From positions 1 through 64,000 of the forward strand of contig JABCPU010000177.1 in NCBI GenBank assembly GCA_016800925.1: DNA of 64,000 nucleotides. The letters run 5' to 3'. Made by a program: the position numbers and the translations under genes. The notes beneath the pieces were generated by a model, which ran no database searches, was not told where the DNA came from, and saw only the letters and a program-made list of their open reading frames with translations. Source of the DNA: Suillus spraguei. Lineage: Eukaryota; Basidiomycota; Agaricomycetes; Boletales; Suillaceae. Shown here piece by piece: positions 23,328 to 35,166 of this stretch; the first letter of the stretch is position 1, and every line of letters begins with the position of its first letter.

Positions 23328-24279
23328 TGTAATGAACATATTGGCACTGGGTCTAAAACCCCATCTTTTGACACCTGTCTCATGTCTACAGGAGTTACCA
23401 CTTGTCCATGGCTGTCTTACCCCTTTAGCATTACCGGCAGCATCCCATGTTTACCACACACCATACCAACTACCGCACCTTGTTCCACATACCGATGTCC
23501 TCTCATGTCCTTGCTGTGTCCACATAGCTCCATTTGGTGCATCGTTTGTTTTATGTTCGTTATCACTGATTCGACGGCAAGCCTTATTACATGTTGCCTC
23601 GTGCTGCAGCGCCTTGCGCTATGTTTACTTATGGCGGTTACTACACTCCAGCGCTACTGATCTTGCCTAGAGTATTCCGAGTACATGCAATTTAGGATAT
23701 AAGCACCGTGTACCCTGCACAATACAGTACCTGATTTTACACCATTGCATGTACTATAGGTCAGGATTATTGTCTAGCTCTGGATCTACCCAGTAGTGGA
23801 CATAGTCTTTAAAGTTTCCTTGTCGCTCGTTAATCTATCACGCTCGTTCTCCATTACCGCTGGACTTTTGACTGTTATTTTGACTGAACTCCTCACACAC
23901 CACTGCTTTACCACTGAAAGTACTGCGGCTTTCTTTACTGTTTCTTCGCACCGCTCACAGCTTTACCATTACCGCTGATATTATTGCTCAACATCGCTCG
24001 CTCAACACAACTGTTACTGACCATATCTCGACCACGGTAGCACCGCTACACATGACATTAGTCCCAGCGGTATCATTGCTGACCGCGGCAACTTACCGCT
24101 AACCACGACGCTTCCTTCACACATAAGTTTGACTTGAACTTGACCATACTAATAGGCATCCCCCTTTAGGGTCAAACGCTCTTGTTCTCACAAGTGAAGC
24201 AGACTAGACGGAGCACAAGACTCACATACTAACTTAGGAGGTAGTTTATCTACAGCCCAGGTTAGGTTGTATCTTTACA
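23328..24279 (-). mobile_element. Solo LTR, family B copy 2 (inverted)
   Basis: Reads TGTAATGAACATATTGG to TTGTATCTTTACA, the reverse of the family B ends. Flanks are CCGG and GCGG (three of four bases match). No internal domains are present. Confidence 0.8.
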
Positions 24280-24511
24280 GCGGTACCTCGACACCTTGCT
24301 CATTCAAACATTGTATGTACACTATATTCCTCAATAACCTCTACTTTTACTAATGCACATCTAGCCCATTGAAATCACCGTGTCTTTGAACGAAGAGTAC
24401 ACATCATTCACTGTACCAGTGATTGAAATAGCTTCTCAGCAGTCCATGGCGCATTATCTCTCAAACAATGTATGTATTCTGCACCGACCTCTCACAATGT
24501 AACTAACCTTG

Positions 24512-24964
24512 ATGCATGTGAAGTCTGTGGCTTCAAGTCAATATCAAACTTGCTCTGTGTCTGATGACAATATATCTATTTCTTTCCTCCCCCTGCCATC
24601 GACATTTAATCACACAGATTCTGACCATTGGGCAGAGCTCTCGGACAACATTCAGTCTTGGCTCATGGCATTTGCAGATACAATGTTGCCTGAATGGAAT
24701 TGGGGCTGGGACGCATTCTGGTATGCATTCATCACTGCCAATCCTGACTTCCCCAATGGCAAGTGGACTTTCTGGGATACCAGGATTCCCTTCGAGGGAC
24801 AATTCATTGAGGAGTGGGTGGATGGCAGCATCAATATGATTGCTGAAGGTGCCTATGAAGAGCTCAAGGCCGTTTCTACACACAGGGCCACTCTGGACTT
24901 CATCTGGACAGAATTCTCAAAACACGCTGCGCTTTTTTATCCCTATCCTTTGGTTTCTACATGA
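24512..24964 (+). CDS. Hypothetical protein, possibly 3' part of a larger gene
   Basis: An open frame of about 150 aa, rich in aromatic residues (MLPEWNWGWDAFWYAF, GKWTFWDTRIPFEGQF, EEWVDGSINMIAEGAYEEL). I see no signal peptide or known motif. It is positioned just after an inverted solo LTR (ending 24279), so an upstream exon may have been displaced. Function is unknown. Confidence 0.35.
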   Translation: MHVKSVASSQYQTCSVSDDNISISFLPLPSTFNHTDSDHWAELSDNIQSWLMAFADTMLPEWNWGWDAFWYAFITANPDFPNGKWTFWDTRIPFEGQFIEEWVDGSINMIAEGAYEELKAVSTHRATLDFIWTEFSKHAALFYPYPLVST

Positions 24965-25716
24965 TTTTTCTTCCATGGAATGGGACACTCAGTGTGATAT
25001 ATAAAATACATTTTTTGTTTGTTGTCATTGTAGCATGTCTCAAAATGTTACATAAATACAACCACTATGCAATGACAAGCTGGCTTGATTATGTTCTGTC
25101 CATGATTTGCAATGTGAAGCATGAAATCCAACGCATATCACATGTTTTGTGCTGAAGGCTGTACAAGCACTAGCAAAAGGTGCCATTATAAATCATACAC
25201 TTGCCTCGTACCTATCATATGCTTTTCATATATAGATCCTATACCTGGTTTCATGTGCTGTGCATTTGTTGGCAGTGTTGCCATGCCAATACTTCAATCC
25301 CAGCGTGGAAATAAGCTAGCTTGTATGCTCATTCAGTGCATTTCCAGGCTCTGGTCAATGTTCTGAACTAGACCTTTTATGGTGATTTGGTCTTGGACAA
25401 CCATCAAATAGCTATATAATTTATGGGAAATATGCCATTTATACGCAGGTTCTGGCTTTATTTTACATATTTGAACTATTTTTCGTCAATTATACAACAT
25501 GTGAATTTGATGATTGGCCATGTACTCAAGTGGATCTATATATCAAGTTGCTGACAAAGCACAATGAATCATAGAACAAGCACAAAAAAGCTATCTCTGC
25601 TCTCAGTTTGAGACATATTCTAATTATAATTATAAAACCTAGGTCCTCCGGGGATATACTTAAGTCAACTTCCCTAGGTTTTGCTTTGGCGATCAAAGAC
25701 AATTTGAAGGGTGAGA
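24965..25716. other. AT-rich stretch without a recognisable gene
   Basis: No domain, repeat or RNA gene was recognised. The right edge is the 5' LTR of the Copia-like element (TGTTGGAATATTTAGTGAC at 25717). Confidence 0.5.
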
Positions 25717-26455
25717 TGTTGGAATATTTAGTGACAAGCTCGACTTGGAAGGAGCCGAAACAGTGGCTTAAACCTTAAATCGTCGGTGGATAAATACAGT
25801 AGCTAGTTTTTGTGTACGCTACGCATTTGTTAGCAGGTTCCCTGTACAATTGAGTTAGATCGTACTTTGACAACATGTCTGAGACTTGCAGATAACTCAA
25901 TACAAACGCGTCTCACAACCCGGCAGAGCTCCCTGTGGCCATATCTAGGAGCTATTAGTGATAAATATCACTGGCAGAAGGCAGAAGTCTCAGGCTCGAC
26001 AGATCCGGACTTAATTCTCACATCACACACTTCTTTCACTTCTATTACCTCACCTTCCCACTATGAGCGATGAATCAGATCGCATCTCTCGCTTCCCACT
26101 GCTTGGCAGCGCTAATTATGGCAAGTGGTCTATCTGAATGGAGGCAGAGCTAATCCAGAAGGGTCTATGGGATATGGTGTTTGCCAAGGTGGATGTGGAT
26201 GGAAAGACGGATGATGATGTGAAGATAGAGTTGCAGAAGTTGCTGGTTAAGAGGTCAGTGAAGAAAATGGCAGAGGCAAGTGCCGAAATCATCTTCGCGT
26301 CGAGCATGATCAGCTCGCCCATATGCATGATCGCAATCCCAAGGTCATCTGGGAGATGCTTGCCCAAGTCCATCGTGCACATGGCCTAGGTACCAGGATG
26401 GCATTGCAACGGAGGTTATTGACGGCGACAAAAGGTACGGCAGAGGCTATGTCTG

Positions 26456-27224
26456 TGTCATATACCAAACTTCTAATCTCAGATCCGATCATATCCGTCC
26501 AGATCCGATCGTTTCCATATCCGTCCGTTCCACAGATCCTGTCCGGACCACCCATCCGAATGTACTCACTTCTCGCACCTTAACTCCCTGGTGAACATCT
26601 GCGTCTATCTCCTTTCGTCATTTCTCCTACTACCGGTACTCCGGCTGTTTATATTTCCGTCCTGTGTTACTGATCCGTTTCCTGTGTTCATTTCCGATTC
26701 ATGCTTACTGATCCGCTGTGCAATAACTAATAGACTTCCGTTACACTTCGTACATAGCCCTCGGTCCCGGACTTGCTGATTATCCGTCTTAGATACTTAC
26801 TGTATATAAACCACTTGTAGATCTTCGTAGAACCTTAGTTCGAATATCATCTTAGATTCTGCTCATTCTGCCTCCTCCGGACTTAAGTCACTCTCCGCTT
26901 TAAGTCACCTTCCGAGACTTAGGATTGACTCCTATAGTCCATACCTCCGACTCTATCTTCGGATAGTCCATCTCCGTTAGTTTCTAGTTGGGAACTCGTT
27001 CCGAAACTAGCCTTAATCTCTTTCCTCTCCTTACGTTCCGAATTACCTTCGGACGTATTACATCCGACACCTTCGGACACCCGGATCCGTCACGCAACCC
27101 CTTCCGGGTCTTCGGACGAATAACTCCTCCCTGAAATAAAGGGCATTACTCGAGAAAGGGGCACAGTGTACGAACTGAGGCCAAAGCCCTTCGGATCTCT
27201 CTACCCTTGAGTACAGTCTTAACA
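26456..27224 (+). mobile_element. Solo LTR, family D, inside gag
   Basis: 769 bases from TGTCATATACC to GTCTTAACA, flanked by GTCTG at 26451-26455 and 27225-27229 (exact 5-base duplication). Rich in TCCG/CCGGAC motifs. No coding content. Confidence 0.8.
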
Positions 27225-27687
27225 GTCTGCCTGGATTAGTCGCGTCAAGGGTATGGCTTTGGATTTTGAGGATATAGGGGTTTACCATGGATGATGAAGC
27301 CCAGTGAAAACTGGACCTTACTGCAAAGGCTCTCTGATGTTGTGATATGCATTACCTTGTTTGTACTGTGTCGGGATGTGCCTGTTTCTTATCTACTCGT
27401 GTTTACCTTCGCATCGCACCACACTTTGTATTGTAAACCGCAAAATACACATTGCAAACTGTAAATGTATTGCAAATTGTAAAGTATGTATTACAAACTA
27501 CACACTAGGTGTGCAACACATGGCACTCACTGTATCGCAAACTACAGCGCCATACATTACGTAAACAGAGAACTTCGCTTCGTCTCGACTCTCCTATAGC
27601 TTGTCCTCCCAAAACTTTACACAGCCAGTGATATTGGTGAGTTTCTTTTAACCAATTCAAATGCTAAAATGATGGTCATCAGTAGGG

Positions 27688-30600
27688 ATGTTCCCGAGCT
27701 CGAGCTCGCAGCTTGACAATACTCGCCAATGCACATGTGTGTGCAAGAAGAATTTCGGGAGACCTCACATTATTTCTCTCGCAACCTGGTACCAACATCT
27801 GCAGCAGGCAGAAACAGATGAAGAGAAGGAACAGATTCGGGCTGGGAAAATCCTACATGACTGTAAGTACTAGCTGAAGATAACTTCTTACTAAATAATC
27901 GAAAGTATCTGCAGCTTCAGGCAGTGCTATATCTCGTGCGTCAGAACCTCCAAGTACTCGACGTGCAGCTGTACTGCGCAGCCTCGCGCAATGTGTGTGG
28001 GAAGACCAGATATCTATTCAGAGAGCTGGACGTCACACATGTGCGCGCATGTCAAAGACTGAGCCACCAGACCTCGAGCAACCTTTGAAATTCGAGTCTG
28101 ATATTGATATGCATGTACGTATATTAATTTAACACTTCTTTTCAATTGGATTTTGGCTGATATAACAATAGCTTGACAATGACATGGACTTGCCAAATAA
28201 TGGTGCCCACGAGAATGATTTTTCTGGCCCCGATAATAATTTTCCTGACAATGACAATGACTTGATACCTCCATGTCCCCCCACTCCAGAACCACGTTCT
28301 CCTACCCCAGAACCACGTCTACCAACTCCAGACTCACATCCTCCCACGCCAGATGCAGGTGCACCACGCCATCAACCAGACTACAAGATCCAATTCGAGC
28401 GAAGGAATTGGCCAATCATTGACCTCAAAGCTCTTGCTTGAAGTGCTACTATGTGTAAAATGCAGGAAACGATGGCCTTTGTCCTTGCCCTCAAAAATGC
28501 ATCATTAGAGGATGCAGTTGCAAGGATGAGTGACGAGGCATTAGAAAGGCTGCGAAATCCCCCATGCATTCCCTTGGAAATCAACAATCCAGGGATACGT
28601 CACAGTATTTCAATGTACTTGGCCCTTGAGCATGTATCTCAGGAGGCGTATAACCACATGCACAGGTCGACGATGCGAAACTTTGCAGGTGCTCCATCTG
28701 TCGACGATGTACAGAGCTTCCATAATGTGGAGAAGCTTATATCCATGTATACTGGTGTAGAGTCTATTGAACACAATATGTGTTCTAAGTCATGCCTTGC
28801 ATTTACAGGGCCATATTCTGCTCTTGATGACTGCCCTATCTGTGGCACATCTCATTGGAACCAGATCCAGTTACAAGCTAGCAATGGTTGCACAAGGGTC
28901 GCAGCCCAAAAGTTTACAACCATTCCGTTGGGCCTGCAGCTGCAGGCGTTGTATTGCCACCCAGATAGTGCACGCAATATGCGCTACCTGCATGAACGGA
29001 CCCAGGAAATTTTAGCACAACTCAGGGCCACACAAACCATTCCCATAATCAACGATATCGCTATGGGATGGGACTACCTTGGTGCAGTACTGGATGGAGA
29101 TATAAAAGAGAATGATATCGTCCTTATGGTCTCTCTCAACGGGGCACAACTGTATGAAAAGAAGCAATCAGATTGTTGGATGTATATCTGGATCATCATC
29201 AATCTTTCCCCCAACAAACGCTATCGTAAGATTCATGTACGACCTGGTGGATTCATACCTGGGCCAAACAAACCCAAAAATGTTGATTCATTCCTGTTTG
29301 TTGGCATGCATCACCTCGCTGCCATTCAAAACGAAGGACTAACAGTGTGGGATGCCTCGCGTGACACCACATTTATATCTGATATTCACCTCTTGTTCAC
29401 CACTGCAGATGGCCCTGGCCTCGTATACTGGGATGGCATGGTTGGTCACAGCGGTAAAAATGGTTGTCGAATGTATTGCGGGATCCTCGGGAGACGAAAG
29501 ACTCGTGGTACTCGATACTATCCAGCCCTTCTCAAACCTCTCGATTGATGCATCCATGGAAGCGACCACCCTAGTATCGACATCGTGCAAATACCATTGG
29601 GAGGGTCTGATGACTACGCAGAAAATCTACACTGGCTTGTGACTGCCCCAAATCAGCGGCAATTAGACATTCGAAAAACAGAGACTGGTCTCACCAAACC
29701 CCCACTCATTCTTGGACTCAGTCCGTCTCGCTGTCTCGGAGTTCCGTTTTGTATGACAACCGACATCATGCACCTTGCGAGAAACCTTAGTGATCTCCTT
29801 CTTGCACTATGGCATGGAACCATAGATTGTGGGACAAGTGACAATGAGAACACTTGGGAATGGGCAGTGTTTCAAGATGATCATACCTGGACTGTCCATG
29901 GAAATGCTGTTGATGCAGCAGGTCCATATCTTCCTGGTTCTTTTGACCGCAAACCTCACAATATTGCTGAGAAACTTAACACAGGCTACAAGACATGGGA
30001 ATTCCAATTATATACTTTTGGTCTTGGACCTGCTCTGCTCTATAATGTCCTCCCCAAAAATATTGGATTCACCATTGCCAACTTGTCCGTGCCTTCCAAC
30101 TCATGTGCCAGTACCAAATCAGCTCTGAAGATTTGCAACATGCCCACACACTTTTCTGTACATGGGAACGTGACTTCGAACTGTACTACTATCAGCAAAA
30201 GGAAGATCAGATTCACTTTGTGCGACCCTGTGTTCACCAGACGAGCCATATTGTATCAGAGACATTGCGAAAAGGGCCACCCATTTGTTACGCTCAGTGG
30301 ATGATGGAGAGAACCATTGGAAATCTGGGCCAAGAAATTTGTCAACCGTCTAATCCATATGCAAATCTTTCGCAAGAAGGTGTATGTCGTTGTAAGGTCA
30401 ATACACTGCTCTCTGTCATTCCTGAACTCGATGAGCCTCCCAATGGCCTACCTGATGGTGCAGTGGACCTTGGTGGTGGCTATGCGTTATTGCACAAACG
30501 TGATAAGACTTCAAAACATCCAGTTGGAGAGTACGCACATGCAATCACCACTTTCCTTGGAGATCGGCCTCTCCCTCGTATCAAACGATGGGCATGATTA

Positions 30601-31112
30601 CTTTTACCCAATGGCCAAATAGCGCGTTCTGCTTGGAGGGAGACATTGAAACCAATTGAGCAGACTCGAATGTCTTGCAACGTGAAGGTACACATTTACA
30701 TTAGTTTATTGACATCATCTAATCCCAACCATAGCTCAAATTTAATGGCCATATGTGGTTTGCTGAAGTCCTGTACTTCACATGTTTAGCCATAGTAGAG
30801 GATGATGATGAAAATGCTTGGCGTTTCATTGATATCGCGATGGTTCAACTATATTCACCTCCTGATGCCACACTCCTCCGACTGTCCTCGCAGACTGTTG
30901 CCTCCTGCATGTGTCTTGATGAGACTGTAGCTGTTACTATCAACAATATCTTGAGTGTTGTCGCTATGATCCCACACAAACCAACACTCCCATCAGGTGT
31001 TACAGAGGATCGATTTTTCATGGTAGAGAAGCCTGGGTTAGACATATCAAACCTTGGAATACATGCTGAGGAAGATGATGATGATCTAGAGGCTGATGCA
31101 GAAGTAGAATAG
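27688..31112 (+). pseudogene. Tnp2/Plavaka-like transposase, nonsense-riddled
   Basis: Begins MFPSSSSQLDNTRQ with a CTCVCKKNFGRP cysteine motif. An acidic, proline-repeat region (TPEPRSPTPEPRLPTPD) follows, then the core: YTGVESIEHNMC, CPICGTSHW, VLMVSLNGAQLYEKKQSDCW, FIPGPNKPKNVDSFL, GLTVWDA, TTADGPGL, GHSGKNGCRMYC and MERTIGNLGQEICQPSNPYANL. This order is that of the Tnp2/Plavaka transposases of basidiomycetes. In-frame TGAs occur at 28439-28441, 29546-29548 and 30595-30597, and a one-base frameshift in CCCCAAAAA near 30057. The last exon (from about 30732) ends with an acidic tail at 31112. The gene is dead but otherwise nearly complete. Confidence 0.8.
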
Positions 31113-31247
31113 TACATAACATTTGATGTACAATGGCCGGTGTAATACAATTGTTTGTGCAAAATTTGTGAATCTAAAGATGTGCATCAAAACACACTGA
31201 CTCGGAAAAGACATGCATGAAAAAAATGATATGGTCAATACTCTTCT

Positions 31248-32003
31248 TCAAAGATAGTATTCTTCTTCAAACTTCCAGCGCTTCTCCCTTGTGGCCTCAT
31301 GTTTTGCGACCCTCTGTGGAATCTCAGATGCTTCGAAAGGTCTCACAATATGTTTCCAAGGACACTTCTGTGTGCGGAGAATGTCCTGTGTTGCTGGAAC
31401 TGGATTGCCAACACGACAGCTCAAGTGCACACAGGGGGTGGCAAGGCACTTATGGTATAGCCTTGAAAATGTGTCAATAAATGAGATCCTCATACAATGG
31501 AGAACATACCCAGTAAGGACTCCATCTAATTCCTCACCCTCCTCCATCTCGATTTGCTTGTCACTACTGTCTTCCGACTCATCCTTCTCGATTACTGTGT
31601 CCTCCTCCTCAAACTTGATTCCATCATGGTTTTTGACCACTTCCTCCTCTGTTTTGATGATGCTATAATATGGAGTAAGTCAATATACGTGTTTTATGTC
31701 AATAGAAATACCTTGGTGGGTGTGAGTCTGGCTCACGAGTGGGCTCTGGTGCCTCTCACACATGGAAAACGATGTTCTGAAGATCCTAGCAGCTATATGT
31801 CAGATATATACACTGAAAATGTGACTCACCTTGGTTCCAGGGGTGTCCACCGGAAGTTCAAAGCAGTAATAGTTCCATGTTGGAAGTACGCTATCAATTT
31901 CGAGGAAAACTGTGTCCCCACAGATGATGGTGTTGGTCTTATTATTAATAGAGGTCATAACAAAAGCTTTAGAATAGACTATTAATGAAGGAACACGTGC
32001 CAA
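31248..32003 (-). CDS. Hypothetical protein inside the Plavaka-like element
   Basis: The last exon 31248-31640 is acidic at its start (DGIKFEEEDTVIEKDESEDSS), then has conserved-looking Cys/His/aromatic spacing (YHKCLATPCVHLSCRVGNP, CPWKHIVRPFEASEIPQRV) and ends KRWKFEEEYYL. Probable upstream exons at about 31690-31830 and 31830-32003 (TWNYYCFELPVDTPGTK) are joined by introns with GT..AG ends. It is convergent with the transposase. I do not recognise the family. It may be an accessory protein of the element, and the gene model is uncertain. Confidence 0.4.
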
Positions 32004-32067
32004 GTTCGTGGGACTTGAGATTATTTCATGATGGCTTGGAATTTACTGGCGGAGTTCTGACTTGATA

Positions 32068-33955
32068 ATGCAGGTGGCCTCGCTGTACCATACACACAAG
32101 TCTTTCTCTACCCGCACTGACCTGCCCAATATGTTGGAGGGTGCCAGTCTTTATTCCAACAGTCAATTCATTCCCACCAGGAATAAATTATTATTCTCGC
32201 AGAATCCACATCAGTGGGGAGATTCCAGTCCTTTGGTGCCTTCCCCCCTATCCTTGGGCCCAACACCATTGCCTGAGGATTCGTTTATGGATCCTGCCCC
32301 ACAACAACAGCTAACCCAAACAAATTTTAATATGTACCAAGTGAGTTATTCCTGATTGCACTGCAACAATTGAAGGACCTTTTAGGGCACATATACCCAT
32401 GAAAACCAGCAGATTCTAGCATTACAAGGGCACTGCAAAGTTCTTGAGCAACAAATTCTTAAACTTACCACAGAGTGTGAAACAGTTAAGTAAGTCTCTT
32501 GTGCCGAGTCATTCTCTTACTTATACTAATGTATGGAAGATCAATGTTTCAACAACTTGCAAGTGCCGTCCACCTGCCTCAAACAGATCCACTTAAACTT
32601 GAAGACAATTCATTGGCTCCTTTCCTGACCACGACTGACACCAAAATCTCTCGTCCGGATCGCAAAACGCACCCTCATATCAGATTTTGGAACCAGGATG
32701 ACTTCTTCGAGTGGTTGGACAAGGCTCCTGAGGCCGATCTCACTGGTTGGGGGAAAGTGGCCTATCTTGAGGACGAAGGGGGCAATACTCTTCCAGAATC
32801 GACAGTGAAAGGAGCACGAAAAGTTGTCCACAGTGGATATTGTGAGCTGACAAATCGCGGACTTGCTCCAAAGTCATGGGGGAAACTGTGCATGACTGGA
32901 AGACAGCTTTTTCACACCATCGTCGAAAACGCTTACCCATTTTTCAAGTTTGCTAATGATGGCTGGAAATTAGATCATCTTGCTGGCACATCATATCCTG
33001 CGTGGCACTGAACTTGCCTTGACGACGAGGGTAACTGGAAGTCAAAGAAGGAAGGCGATGAAAGCGATGAGAATAGTATACCCTACTTTAATCTTACTGG
33101 GTTTTACCTGGTACATCCTTCGCTTAGGTCTCCAACTTAAGTCATCTTGAATCGTCTCTAAGTCTAAGCACTCCTTAGCCTTAGTCTCTATTCTCGTAAG
33201 AACCTCTTAGACTTGTCTTTGAGGCTGAACCCTTGATAGTACTCGGAACACGTTCCTTGTACCTTCACCTTGTCCTCTTCTGGACATTGTAGAACTTCCC
33301 AGCAGACCGTCTGTGTCTTTTCACTGTCGCTGGTGATGCCACCCCAGTTCATAACACTACTAGTGGCCCAGGCTTCTCCAGAGCTGGCACCACCTCCAAT
33401 GTCTCCCATGAAGCCTCATGCTGTCAACAACAAGGAGAATGTCCCCATAGAGACCAATCTCATTACCCCAAGACCCGTGAAAATGGCTATCAATCCTCTG
33501 TAAGTTGCGCTAGTAGTTTTCATGTCAATACTGAGTTAATTGCATATCTTAGTTCAACTCTTGCATTAGCTGCTGCGAGAGTAAGCTTACCCCCTCCTCT
33601 TGAGCCAGATCCGCAGGACCCTGTGGCAAACGCTTCAAGTGTTGAGACAAGCAGTGCCGATCACACTCTCAAAGCCATGGCCAGCAAGGCCAAATCCGGA
33701 GGGAAAGCAGTCAAGATGCGTCCAAGTGCTACCAAGAATGGGCGGTAAGTTGTTCATTGTTTATTGGACACGCTACCACTCACTGTTTCTAATAGCAACT
33801 TGTGCGCACTTCGTTGGCTCAAGAACACAAAGACGAGTGGCACAACGGAAGAGTTTTGTCTCTACTACGGAAATCTGGCATTAGCTCAGCACGAGGTAAG
33901 ATGCCAGCCCCCATGCATTGACTTATTGATGGACTTATTCACACCAGAAATATGA
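32068..33955 (+). pseudogene. Hypothetical transposon-associated gene, interrupted by an LTR fragment
   Basis: Exons encode a Ser/Pro-rich leader, a helix rich in Gln/Glu (QQILALQGHCKVLEQQILKL), then PHIRFWNQDDFFEWLDKAPEAD, GYCELTNRGLAPKSWGKL and FKFANDGWKLDHLAGTSYPAWH, followed by TGA (33009-33011) and continuing TCLDDEGNWKSKKEGDE. A family C LTR fragment (33083-33356) cuts the gene. Downstream exons are proline-rich and then NLCALRWLKNTKTSGTTEEF. Related proteins occur in mushroom genomes, but I cannot assign a function. Confidence 0.45.
33083..33356 (+). mobile_element. 5'-truncated family C LTR fragment
   Basis: Matches the last 270 bases or so of the LTRs at 60327-60799 and 62246-62721, from ACTTTAATCTTACTGGG to CCACCCCAGTTCATAACA. 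The 5' half is missing. Confidence 0.8.
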
Positions 33956-34086
33956 AACCGAGGCTACCCTATTAGTGCATGACTTTTTCATTTGTTGACG
34001 CTGTTCTAACCATTTGCTCACAACAGGTCGCCAACGATTCTTGGACCTCGGGCAAGTCAGTTTGCGACGGCCAGCTCTACTAGACT

Positions 34087-34241
34087 TTTTTCATCCCAAT
34101 CTCCCGCGCCTTCGTCTTCCTGCCTATTCTCTTCATTCAAGTCTCTCGCATCCGCATCACGATGTTTTCATCCCAATCTCCCGCGCCTTCGTCTTCCTGC
34201 CTATTCTCTTCATTCGAGTCTCTCACATCCGCATCACGATG
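34087..34241. repeat. 77-base tandem duplication
   Basis: TCATCCCAATCTCCCGCGCC through CATCACGATG occurs twice (starts 34091 and 34168) near the right end of the Plavaka-like element. Confidence 0.85.
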
Positions 34242-34996
34242 ATGTTTCACGCTGTTGTATTCCCGTTTCCGCACTATTATTACACTGCTTTCGATACCGC
34301 CGCTATGGAATATGGAATACCTGTAATTTGTACTACTATACTGTTTGCAATGATATCATAATTAACACGCTACGAGCATATTCTGTAAGGCTAGGAAAGT
34401 GTGCGCTAATATGCGCAAATATGTTTCAATTATGTTTGTGTGAAAAAAACATACGAGGACATTACACAGACTGCCCCATCTCTTTACATTTTTCTCATTC
34501 TCGTGCACTGCATGTTCTGACGCCTTCGTATATATTTTTCTCTTCGATTCAAAAAAATCACACATCACAACATCTACGAGCATCTCCGGTAAGGTCCAGT
34601 TTTCACTGGGGATGAAGACCGGATTCTCGCACTTACGACTGGGCTCAACAAATCGTATGACTCATTTGTCATCTCACTTGACTCGACGGTCACTGCAGAT
34701 CTTACATTTGACCATGTGGTCAACCGCTTACTCAATGAAGACATTCGGTGAGGCAGCGGCGCTAGTGAGGAGGTGGTGCGGAGTACTGCATTAGTAAGCT
34801 CGTCTCAAGGGCGCGGACAAGTTTGTTTTCGGTGCGGGAAAGAAGGACACATTCGGGCATTTTGCACGGCAACCCAAATCCGCGGGAAAGACGTTGAAAC
34901 GGCGGTAATGGTTGCTGAGGACAGTTTTGCATTCTGACCTCAGGGGGTGCATAGGTTTTTTTTTGTTTTATTGTTTCGAGTCTTCGCTCGAGGGGG

Positions 34997-35094
34997 TGTT
35001 GGAATATTTAGTGACGAGCTTGACTCGGAAGGAGCCGAAACGGTGGCTTAAACCTTACATCGTCGGTGGATAAATACAGTAGCTAGTTTTTGTG
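34997..35094 (+). mobile_element. Partial 3' LTR of the Copia-like element
   Basis: TGTTGGAATATTTAGTGACG to CAGTAGCTAGTTTTTGTG matches the 5' LTR at 25717. Similarity stops about 70 bases before protease unit B begins. Confidence 0.75.
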
Positions 35095-35166
35095 CGTGTC
35101 TATGCAATTCTCGCACTTTTGTCACGAAATGTCACGATTCTGATCACATGATCAAGCTATGTATGA

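Larger units (their letters stand above)
27300..34610. mobile_element. Tnp2/Plavaka-like (CMC superfamily) DNA transposon
   Basis: The ends CCCAGTGAAAACTGGACCTT (27300) and AAGGTCCAGTTTTCACTGGG (to 34610) are perfect inverted repeats of 22 bases including the next two bases. GATGAAG directly flanks both sides (27293-27299 and 34611-34617), and the gag reading frame continues across the joint. Inside are a Tnp2-like transposase pseudogene (27688-31112, plus), a minus-strand hypothetical gene (31248-32003), a plus-strand hypothetical gene (32068-33955) and a 5'-truncated family C LTR. The 7-base duplication is longer than usual for CACTA relatives. Confidence 0.85.
26063..34938 (+). pseudogene. 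Copia-type gag in three pieces
   Basis: Piece 1 (26063-26455) starts MSDESDRISRFPLLGSANYG and contains KW-I-MEAELIQKGLW with TGA at 26135-26137, then HDRNPKVIWEMLAQVHRAHG after a frame change. Piece 2 (27225-27299) reads WISRVKGMALDFEDIGV. Piece 3 (34611-34938) resumes at DEDRILALTTGLNKSYDSF and ends with the CCHC zinc knuckle CFRCGKEGHIRAFC. The pieces join across the two insertions at their target duplications (GTCTG and GATGAAG), showing insertion order and exact boundaries. The product would be a capsid/nucleocapsid-type Gag. Confidence 0.8.
25717..35094 (+). mobile_element. Copia-like gag-only retrotransposon, split by two later insertions
   Basis: Begins with an LTR start TGTTGGAATATTTAGTGAC at 25717. 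The same sequence recurs at 34997 after a purine tract CTCGAGGGGG (polypurine tract). The two LTR copies match for about 98 bases and then differ, so the 3' LTR is truncated or recombined. Between them lies only gag (26063-34938), with a 769-base solo LTR at 26456-27224 and a 7.3-kb DNA transposon at 27300-34610. No protease, integrase or reverse transcriptase follows the zinc knuckle, so this element depends on others or is a deletion derivative. Confidence 0.75.

Noticed and set aside
28184..28441. Separate proline-repeat gene before the Tnp2-like core
   Set aside because: It is in the same frame as the core at 28451 and separated only by one TGA, so it is the N-terminal part of the same transposase.
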